DNA from: Nectonema munidae
Lineage: Eukaryota; Nematomorpha; Nectonematoida; Nectonematidae
Assembly: GCA_030549495.1 (NCBI GenBank)
Contig: JAUIRK010000953.1
Coordinates: 1,392,001-1,456,000 of the forward strand
DNA: 64,000 nt
Direction: 5' to 3'
The translations under genes were made by a program, and so were the position numbers. The notes under the pieces are model-generated. The model was not told where the DNA came from, searched no databases, and saw only the letters and a list, made by a program, of their open reading frames with translations. This document shows, piece after piece, positions 47,101-59,100 of the stretch. Numbering within the stretch: position 1 is the stretch's first letter; each line of letters begins with the position of its first letter.

Positions 47101-50100
47101 ATAATTTGCTATGGTAATTTGCAAATGCTAAAATATCTCACCGAACCAAACCAGAACTTGTAATGATGCTGATGATGGATATGAAGGAACTAACTTCAAA
47201 AACGTCGTACGAATTTTTCATGAATTTGAGAAGAATCAATGTTTGCAATTCATTGTAACTCCAAATCAACCAAACAGTGAAGGCAAACATGACATAACTT
47301 GTCAAAGATGGATCCAATCCTGTAAACCTAAAGACAATATAATTTTACGTTTTTTCCATTTTGCATATTCAAGAAAAAACTCTCTTTTGCTGAATTTTCC
47401 TAAAATAAGTAAAAAAGTTTTTTTTTTCATAAAGAAGGAATTAATTTTGTCGTTTAAATCAATTTCTCACTACTTCAGAGAACTAGATAATTTAACTATT
47501 TAGAATGAAAAATAGATAAAATTTTCTCTTTATATTCCTTAGTTCAAAAAAGGGAAAAAATCGAAAAATCAAAGTTGTTCGAAAACTTGAATTTTGGAAA
47601 CAAAGTAAAAATAATGATTTCTATTTCATTGTTTTAAAAAAAAGGATTTTTCATTCTAAATAGTTGAAAACTTTGAAATGCATACAACTCGACATTCTTA
47701 ATTTGTTCGAAAAGTTTTTTTCAAATATTTCGCTTAATTTTAGTTTAATATATATACGTAAAATTAATGAATAGAAAATAGTGGATGTTTTTTTCTAAAT
47801 TGAGTTTAACAACGTTAAAATTGGAATAGTAATAAAAAAATAGTAATTACTTCACATTATATAGTTGAATAAAAATGATATGTTATACGTCAAAATATCT
47901 TCTAAAACAATTTTTTTTACGAGGAGATAACTGTCAATCAGCGGTTATTGACAGTTTGAGCGACATTTTAAAAATCGACTTTCGCGGTACTCCAAGAGGA
48001 ATTTCACCTTGGTCTTCGTGTAAGTATCTCTTCTATGTAAGATTTTATCCAGTCACTCTCCAACTTTTAACTGAATCTTGTTATTTGTTCTTTCAAATGA
48101 CTTTTTAAAAGTTATAAGAAATTTGATATCTAAGATTTTTGATAAAAAAATAAAAAAAAAAATTTTAAAGAAAGATTTGTTTTTGAAAAGTGCAACAATC
48201 GTTTAAAAATTTTTCTTATACTAAAACATTTTTTGTAAAATTGCTTACAAAAATGTAAATAACCTTGTATATATTTTATCGATACTGAAGGCTTTTTCTA
48301 TTGAGCAACATTTTTAATAAGCTCCAAAAACGAAGGCCAGGCTTATCCTATGCCATATTAGTTTTGTGAAAGTGTGCAATTCAGTTTGGGATAAAGTAAA
48401 AGTAAAAGGGATTCCGTAAGCACGTTCGTTTGAACCCCGACGATTGATATAATACCAATTAGTCTAAAACTAATTTGCCCAAAGGTATCATTGGTCCAGC
48501 GACGGTTCGTCTAATACCATTTGGTCAAGGGGATGTTAGCGTTAGTGCTTAGGATTAATGTTAGAGTTAGTGTGCGACTTTTGGTCCACAATTAATTTTA
48601 GAGTTAGTGTTAAAATTAGTTTTAAAGCATTTTTTTCTAAAATCAATTCGCCTTGGACCATTAATATTTGACATCGTATCAAACACTTGTTGTCAAATTA
48701 GATGGATCAATTTTAGAGCTGATGGTTTTGAACGAATTGATCTATTAGTCCAATTCGCTTTGGACCAATTGGTATTGGACAAATCGTACCAAACCCGCAT
48801 TGTAAAACGGCCCGCAGAAGAAAAGAAAAAGGAAAGCAAAAGTTACCAGTAGAAGATGATGGTGCTGAGTAGGATGGAAAGAATGCTGAAGGGGATGTTG
48901 GAGAACGTCTCGACGATGAAGAAGACCACGCCTTCATACAACGACTCCCACTCTTCGAAGAAAAAGGTTTCTCTGCTGATTCCCGCTAAAAGAGTGACGA
49001 TTCAAAAGTGATAGCGCGTGTGTGTGTCGTGATCAGGGTTGGATCAAATACTCACTCTACCGCTGATTTGGAGTATTCTAAGTTTCCCTTAATTTGCATA
49101 ATAGTTGATTGACAAGTGCTCAACCAATTTCGAAATGAGGCTTAATGTGTGAAATTTTGGAAACCTATTTTTGAAATTCTTGACACAAACATCCCTATTT
49201 ATTTGTATTAATGCACATCTGGCACAAGAAACATCTAGACATACATTTACATATACATGCGATTACATACAAACATACATATACATCGTACATATTGACA
49301 TTAGAAACCCATACACTGAATACATAAATCTCAAAGAGTATATAGCCTATTTTCGACTCACAAATACAAATTCAAATACTTTTTTCATAAACTTATTGTA
49401 TCAAATTGACACATAAATATATGCATCCTTTCAATCAAATTAATCGGAAATTCTCAGCGGTCAATTTTGAGTTGCTTTTATTGATATCCTGTCATCTTTG
49501 ATATGATACACCACATCATAGTCGTGTATTTATTTAGCATCGCATTTTACACAATACAACAACAAATACCCCAAAATTTCAATTTAAATTTCAAATACAA
49601 CATATGTGACTATACCCTGTTAGCAGTGTCTGCGTGTATATATCTGTGGCTGCGTGTTCGTGTGTAAGTGAGTTGTCTGTTGAAGCAAATTTCATATATC
49701 CGGAGATGCAGATGTCAGAATGAATTTTTTTAGTGGATGCGAATATCTAAGCAAATGCACGTTTTATACTCCTTAAAATTTGAAAGAGAAGATGTCAATG
49801 CACATATGTGTTATCATAAAGACGTACTTACCATAAAAATTTTGGATAAAGTAAAGATTATAAAATTCCAAAAAAAATTGCGGTATATAGAAAAAAGAAA
49901 AATATTTGAAAATTGTGTTGAAATTAATTTATCCTTGGATGTTAAGAGGATGTAAAAAAATTTGCGCATATCCAATACATCTCTAGTGCATGCACATTTC
50001 TATTCTGTGTAAGCTACTTTGCGTAAATTTGTGTAACTGCGTAGATGAATCAGTCCGCCGTGATCGAGTGTGTGTGTGACCAGGGCTGTTGCAAGCCGAT

Positions 50101-53100
50101 TTGACCGATGTTATCAAATGGGGCCCCTGCTTTGAAGAGGCCTCGTGCTGAAACTAATTAAAACATACTTGAGGTCTACGGTTTCACAAGAAAGACTATA
50201 TAGTTTGGTAATGCTTTCTATAGAAAGCTAGATTGCTAAAGCTATTATTGACTTTAAAAATATTTTGAAAGATTTTGCTAATAAAAAAGCTAGAAGAGTC
50301 TTTGGTAATTGCTAAAATTTGCTTCTCTTAATGTTGAAAGTAAAACAATAAAAGTATCCACATTGCCTTTAATTTTTTTTATACCAAGAATTAAATGTCT
50401 ATTTTTTTTGTTTTGTGTGTGTTTTTTATATGAAATATTAACACCGATAAATTTTACTTTGTAGAGTCGGGGCTTCGCTATCAGATTTCTAATTGGCCCC
50501 CGCAAATCCTAGCACCGGCCCTGTGTGTGACAATATGTATGTTTGTGTACGTATATCCGTTGCCTGTGTCTCTTACCGTAAGTAAATCTGTGTGTCTTTG
50601 TATATGTTTGTGCTTTTATATGCATCCAACTCAATAGTTTTATTGAAAAAAAATTAATAAATTCATTTTTCTACGATAACTTCTCGCAAATTCATTAGCC
50701 ATTTCAAGCGCTTAAAAACTATCCCCTTTAGAACCTCGGTCCATTATTGCGGTCTAGCATCTTTTTAGAGTAGATCCTGTATGTGCGATAAATAAGAATG
50801 CTTACACGAATACGAAGTCACGAAACAGGAGATGAGAGAAGTGGAGAACAAAATGAAGAAAAAGCTTCCGATCTTCGTTTGAAAGCTTCCTTGGTCTTCG
50901 ATCCGACTGGTGTAGTTGATCTTGTCCACATCCAACTGAAAGATCATGATCGTGAAAAAGAGGAACGGAAGGATTGTCAGACGCAGGCAGAGGCTGCGCC
51001 AACTCCGCACGATGCAAAGCAGATTCTGGCTTCAAGTACAACGCAAAATGTTAATTTACATTGCCATATGCAAGAGTGCTGTAGTTCTCAACCTTTTTAA
51101 TCCTCTAGGCCTCTTTCATCTTTTATAAAAGTTCATTCATCCGCTCCCCTTACTTTCGCTCTTACAAAAATTATTATGCTCAGAAATTGCATTTGAATTT
51201 TTTTTATCAAAGTTATTACATTCAAAAATAATAATCATAGTATAAAACCGAAAATCTTCTAATTTTTTCCTTTTCAATCGTCGTATCAGCTTCTGTCAAG
51301 ACCATTCAAGAAAACCTTAATACATGTACCTTTACATGCAATAACAAATACACTTATTTCTGCCCGAGGTCAGTGACGTGTTCAGAAAGATATTTTAAGC
51401 GCCGCATTACATTGAATTTCTATTGCCAAAAATAATAATCGGAGTCCCAGAATTAAAACATATAGTCGCAAATGATTGAATTGACATAAACATAAAAAAC
51501 AAAATTTTATACTAGTTTTTTTAATGGAAAAAATATTTATCAATTCTATAATATGTCAAATATTCCATTATGTATACTCTCCGCATTTAAATACTTTGGC
51601 ATATTCTTAATAAAGCTAAGAAGCCCAAAATTGTTCATTTCCTCTCGGCCATTCATTGCAAGTTTCATTTTGACGCGCAAACACTTATTTTATAATTCAA
51701 AAAAAGGAGGCTTTGATAAGGCCAATCAAGAACTTAATGGTTGTTATTAAACAAAAGATGCAACTATAAATTGACAATTAGTTTTATTTTTGAAACTTAT
51801 TGATATATAATTGTCTCTTCTTTTTTTTTTTATCAAAACAGACATTTAATATTCTTGGGTGAAAAATTGTGTGAAGTTGGAAGTTGAAAAGGAAATAATC
51901 GCTCTACCATGTCTTCTCAAATTCAGAAAAAATTGAATTACTTCCAAATAAAGGCAGTTCACTTGGTAAAAAAGTAAACTCCATGAGAAGTATTGTAATT
52001 GCGATGCATTTTTTGTGGATCTTGTTCTTATAATATTATTTTAAATCTTGTAATACAGTTTTTCTTTGATATAATGTATTAATAATAATCTTTCAGAGTT
52101 TTTACTTTCATGTATCAAATAAAAAGCTTTTTTATATTTTTAAATTAGTAATAACTATAAAGATGAAATATTTTCCACACTTTCTTTAAATTTTGTTGTG
52201 GTAGCTGAATCTGGTGATTGTTAATTCTGTTTTATTTGATCTTTTATCGTCAATTGACCATGTTCGAACTTTTAGAGTTAATTTCATCATAAAATGCAAT
52301 AAAACATTGTATAATAATTTGAAAGTCAGCATCAAATGCCACTCAGCCGTTTGAAGACACGAACCATGAGCAATGATATTTGTATAAGCAGAACAAATTC
52401 ATTTACGAATTCATTTTTTTTAAATATATATGTTTCATTGCAAGGCTAAGTGAAATTCGACTAGAAATTTTTTTGAACTAAAAATTCCAAAATAGGTCAA
52501 TATTTATATATTTAATTATGGATATATTGATTTATTATTCTCCTACCTCAATCATATAATTCAAACTTTGCTTTGTTCTCAATTTTCAATCATAAAACTA
52601 ACTTTATGTTTGAATATAGTAATTAAAAAATTAAATAATAATAATTATCAAAACATATTTTATATTGCCAAATTATTCTCTTTTTCATCATATAATGTAA
52701 ATGTATTAACAAGCCACTTTCACCCCACAATTTTCGTAAAGTATTGATTTCCAAAAGGAAATTTTTTTATTATAATTGATACATTATTATACATAAAAAA
52801 AGTGTTTATCGCGATGTAGTGAAGATTACGATGAAATTAAAATATCTTACTAAATGAGAACAGATAGTGTTGTTGCAACCGATATGAATTTCTTTTTGTT
52901 AGAAAATTTCCAATTTTCCAGGTGAGAACTCACTAAATAATTCAGGCAAAGAGATTAACTTCTTAAATCTCACATATGGCGAATAAAATAATACCACGTG
53001 AAAAAAGATATTCCAGTCTTTTGAATATCATGAGAAATAAATAATTGTGAGTATATTTTTAATATGGTGTTATACTCACTTTGGTGTTTATAATAGTCTT

Positions 53101-56100
53101 GAAAATAACACAAAACTTTCAAAAAATGATACAATGAATCTGATACAGTTCCAATAAAAACATTCTAAGGCTTTTAAATTTATTATCAATCAAAGTTAAA
53201 ATTAGGCTAATGACACTTACTAGCTCAATATTAAATAAAATACTTGAAAAGTATTTCTGAAAAATACTGACAAATTTATCAAAAATTTTTAACTAAATGT
53301 AAAAATTTTGTCACTATTTTCTTCTGATATTTCTAAAAAACTTCACTATAGTAAAGTTTAATTGGATGTTAGCTTTAACTATTCATATACTTAGTTTTTG
53401 TTCTTGCTGAATCCTAGATTACGCAATTTGACTATAATGTTAACCAATCAGAAAAAATAAATCCATCCAATCATGAGCCAGTAGCGATAGTAACCGGCCA
53501 ATCTAAAATTCTTAAAATCATAAAGATGGCTTCTTAAATCTAAATTTTTTATAGAATTTGAGGCGAAGAAAATGAAGAGTGGATCAAAGGCTGCATCAAA
53601 TTACTTTTAAATTTTCCTCTAACAAACGATATTCAATATCACAACCAAAAAACGGCATCCAAGTAGCCTAGCTCCGTAATGCAGATGAAGTTGCTTTGCA
53701 GTTAAATCTGTTGATAATGTTAACGTTGATTTAAATCTCCCAAATATTAAGGCATTTCATGGTTGATAGGTGTTGTCAGCATTTGATTGGCTTATTTGTT
53801 TTATCCCCGCCCCTATCAAAAATACTCACAATTAAGAAATTTCAATTAGTAAGTTTGCTAATCAATCAGTTAGTTCAAAGTCTTGTGTGTTTCATGAAAG
53901 CGGCTCTATGGCTTTTTCAAATTTCACAGAAATAGTCTATCTTTTATTTACAATTGTGAATGCCATCCTCAAAATTTATTTTATTGTAAGATCTAATCTT
54001 CTACTTCCTTGCTAAACTGTGTATTTTATCAATAAAAATATTCTTATAGTTCATTTGTCTTTTTAAAAAAAAATTTTTAATTTTCAAAAAGTGTAGATTT
54101 TTTTAAAAAGTTAATAAGCAGAACTGTTTTTTAAGTTAGAAAATACTGGTATACTCAATGTTGTTCAAAACAAAAAATTATTCTATCGACTTTTGGGTTA
54201 GGGAATATTTTTTAAAAATATTTCCAAAAAGTACAAAAATTTATGTTGCTATAAAATTCATATAAAAAAACTCTAAAATCTGGAATTTAAGTTGCGCATT
54301 TTAATTTCTCCTTAACAGTATTTAAAAAAATACTAAAAGAAATTTAAAAATTAAATAAAAAGTCTATAATAACTTAAAATATTCTTGGAGCTTGCGCTGG
54401 TTTCATTCTCCTTTTCGCATAAGCCTCAAAACTTTCTATAGCAATTGAAGTCAGCTAGAAAATAATGTTTCAGATGGTCTAGTTGTGGCAGTGTAAGGTA
54501 TTGATTCTATAATCCTGGATTGGATTGGCGCTCTCTATCATTTGTTCAGTTATGGAAGATGTAATATATATATAAGAGAAGGCTGAGACTGAAAGTCTGA
54601 CATTATGTATTGCAAAATGTAAATGAGGAAAAATTTCCTCCTCTTTTTCTTTGACTTGAGAAAGACTCATAGATTCAAAATATCATTTTTAAATAAAGAT
54701 TCGCCATACTATCCTACTGTGCTTCGTTTATGTGTATTAAACCCTGGGGGTCCATAACAGATATTTAGGGGTCGATAAGATGGACAAACTTAGCAAATTG
54801 TGCTATGCTTTTTTTACTTTATAGTAGTAATAAAGCTCCCTTTTCTTTTAAAATATAGCTTAGGAGATTGTATAGTATATGATATATGAAACATTTTTGG
54901 TTTCTATTTTTTCTCTTAATTGTTGGACATTGATTAATGTTTTTATGAAACATTTCTATGTGGGGTGGGGGTCGATGTGAAGACAAATGTTCTATCGAGG
55001 GGTCGACGGGTAAAAAAGTTTGCCGATGCCTGGATGTTATTTATATATAGAGAGAGAAAGAGTCACCGTTGATGCAGTCAGAAGGATTCTTGTTCTGCAT
55101 AGCTTCGTATATTTCGATGAGTCTTTGCACACGTGCAGTCGACAAACTCTGATACTCACTCGTTCTTTCATTGATACTCGTGATGTTTACTAAACACAAT
55201 CGGAGAATAAGCAAAAGGCATATTATTTTGGCAACATGAAATGTGCGCTCACAGTAATAGTCCAAAGGATTTTCAAAATCAGGACAAGAAAGTCCAAAAC
55301 CCTCAAAGTAGGACTTTAAGTCTTTGGAGTAACCTAAAATAGAAAGATGTATCATTGAAAAGGAGAAGGAAAAGTTATCATTTGATAGAATATTCAAAGC
55401 AGAATACATTTTAAGTGAAATTTTAGAACTCAATTCATATTTAGGCAGATGGTACAGCAAACACTTTTATCTTGTCTTGGAAAGAAAAAATTTATCCCGA
55501 AACTTAATCATTTTTGCAAATATGTTTGAATATCTATAAATCAATTCTATAAATCAATTATTATTGCACCTTTCTTGATTTTGACTTTTAAGTAGTGAAT
55601 TTCTATTCTATATAAGTAATAACTGTTCAAATCTTTAGTCAGGCCTGTTTTAGAATATGGAAATGTGATTTTTGGAAATTCTTCAATCATGAATATCAGA
55701 AAAATGAAAAACGTTCAGAGAATATTTACAAAACAATTGAAAGGAATGAAAAGTTTATGTTACATTAGAAGATTGGAGAAAATTAATCTTCCTTCTATTA
55801 CAGAAGCTTAATGAATGAAATGATAACTATATTTATTACTGTGAAAGGAAACATGAACATGGAGGAGAATGTATTGCCTCGTTACTCAAAGAGAATTTCC
55901 AGATTACATTCCCTTGAAATTTAAACCTAATTCTTACCAAAGTAATTTCAGACAACACTATTTAAACAGAAAAGCATATAATCATTGGAAGCGTTTGCTA
56001 AATGAATTTATCGATTCCTTGAATATATATATCTTTGAAAGAAAGCTTGATGATTTTTGGAAAGATAAAAGATATGCCATTAATTTCCCTCACAAAGAGT

Positions 56101-59100
56101 TGCAAAATATTAGCAAAAGGTACCATGCAACTCACACACATGGTTTGTGTGGGTGTGGGTGTGTGGGTGTGGGTGTGTGTGAGAATTTACCTGAATAAAC
56201 GACTCTTCCTTTGGATAAATAGGTGACTTTGTCAATCAAGTAAAAGAGATCTGATCTTGGTCGATTATCCGTGTAGATGAAGATTTTGTTTGTTTTCTTG
56301 CAATACTTTGAGACGAGAGTGAAAAAGCTGTTTTTTGGAAAGGTGTCAAGGTTGTTTGTTGATTCGTTCATCAGGATAAGTACTTAAGTAAGCAAAATGC
56401 AATCTTTCATTTGTTAACATTATTTATAGGTATGCCATTAACTTGCTTCAAGCTCTACTCTTAATCATTATCCTAATAAACCTCTATATAAACTTCTACA
56501 TTTTTATCAAGAATCCTTGAGAATAACCTCATTTGAGAAAAGGTAATCCAAGCTTTGATCCTCATAATCAAATTTTGTATATTTGCAACAAACCATTTTC
56601 ATTTCTTGGTATATAAAAGCTATACTTTTTGATCATTTAGAATCTTTTACAGTCAACCTTCTTTAAACCGGATTCATTTTAACCGTATCCATCATCATCC
56701 TTATACAAATAAATCTTTTAATCTTAAAAGTTTTTCCTTTTTCTTTCCACATTTGAATACGGGAAAGATAAAATGATGAAACTTTTTTTTAATTAAAATT
56801 TTTTTATTTTAATTAAAAAGGTTTGCATTACAACTCATATTTATTTACAGATTGGAATTACTTACTTTTTGCTTAGAACCAAATTCAGGGAACAAATTTC
56901 TCCAGGGCTATGACCTATTATATGGATTTCATAAAAATAAAATAATATGTATCAATCATAATGTCAATTAATTTTTTCGTATAAATATTATTTTTAAATT
57001 TATTTTGGTAAATAATTTCATTTGTTTTTTTCTCAAATGGTATAAATCATATTAGATATTAACAATTTTCGTTTTGTAAAATTTTCTTTACTGGGTTATC
57101 AATTTCCAAAAATTAGGTTTAATAAATGATTGGAAAATTGATTTTTGGTTTTTTAGAACAATTTGGTTGTCTGAAATTCGGTTTTTTTTATTAGAGATTT
57201 TTGATAATAATATCATGAAGCTTATTCACTTGATCAGTACGGCTTTGGACTTTTATAAAAAAAATTTTTATTCATGCCAATAATACCACATGTTGAATTA
57301 CTTTAAGAAAACAGATATGAGAGTAAAAAAACTTGTAGTATATTTATACAATATAGAATTGCAGCAACAGTTCATTTGCTAGTTAGTGGCAAAAGTGTTA
57401 AAAAGCAAAATAGTTTTAGTAAAGTAAATTTTACGCCAAAAAATTGAATACATCTTTCAATAATCTTTTTTTTTAAAATCAAAAATAAGCTTTGTCCCAT
57501 TTTCACGACTGAAGCAATCCTTACCAAGGTAAAATCAATAATGCACAAAATGGGATGAGATATGTGTTAGAAATAAGATATGAGATTAGAACAGCACAGA
57601 CACAATAGAACAAAAAGCACCCCCCCCCCTCCGGCCCCTCCCTTGGGTTTTATTTTGCTGCACTTTGAAATCCCATGAAATATATAAACACCTTATTAAT
57701 ATCAGAGTCTGTATTTGGAGACTGTAGAGGGGGCTGTTTAGTAATAATAGTTCTATGGCGTGTCTTTGAATAGTTTTCTTTCAATTTACCCTTGGATCCT
57801 TTGAATTTTTTGGGACTCCCTTGTGTCGACAGAGAGTGCGTTACATACTTTGAAATTTTAAAGCATACTTTGATCTTTCATTAGACATAAAGCAAGTCTC
57901 AAAATGATCTCAGAAAGATATGACAAGTCCTTCACTTTCGTATTCAGCATCTTGTTCATGTTCAAGTCTTGAACCAAGGTCAAAAACTAGACAAAATAAA
58001 AGTATTTCAATAAAAAATGTCCTAAGGAAAACTACATACGCAATGATAAATTGGCTAAGAACTTATAAAGTATATATAAAATGAAAAGAAAATTTGAAAA
58101 ATGATAATAAAAAAATAATATGATTGGCTTATTAAGTAAAATATATAAAATAAGATTCGTTATTATCCTTCTTCACATATGAGCTTTATCGTCTGTGTTA
58201 ATCTTTCAAATTTTGATGCTAGCTTTGATGGTACTGAAATTAAATTTTATAATATTATCCCTTGCATATATACGAATTCTTTGAATACTAATCCCATTTT
58301 CTACCATGCAAAATCTGAGAATGAATAAAAGAATCTTAGACATTTCCGAGTAGGAAAAGAGGATGCATCTTTTTTTATATGGGAATCTAAATGTAATCTA
58401 ATAGATTTTCCATTTTTTGGAGAATATAATTTCCAAAAAATATTAAATTGTCTTGAATATTTGACACTAGGACGCAATCCGAAATTTTGGTAGGAGGCGG
58501 TAAAAACCAAAAATATTTATCTCGCTATTAAAGACACAAAACCTTTTTTTTCATAAAACATTTCTTTTTAGCATTGAAAAACTTCTTTCAGTTTTGCTAT
58601 TAGTAAAGGATCATAAATTAAATTCTGAAAATGAATATTTTTATAAATCTTTTTAAATAGAATCTAAAATTTTGGATTTTTTATGACAAATTTAAAAAGC
58701 TTAAAAATTCGTAACATAAGCTCGTCTGATGGGAGAGGAGGAAGGGGACTGTCCACTTGCCCTCTCGGGTTGCGTCCTTGATTAGACACATATGGTAATT
58801 TTGAAAACGTTCATACAAATTTTAGAAATAAATCAAATTTGAAAAAAAATCGATGTGATTTAAAAAGAAAAATAAAATAATTGATTTTGAGTATGAAATA
58901 AAAATAAAATTTCCAAAAGTTGTTTGCCTCTCAAATTTTATCATTCTGTCATGACTGATAACATCCAAAAATCTATATCCACTGAATATCATGTAAATTA
59001 TCCAAAATGTGTTTGTGATTCAATCAAGAATTTTTTTTATCCATTATTTATACTAATTATATAGAAATTTTTACAGCCCCCTTCTAATACTTCCAAAACG

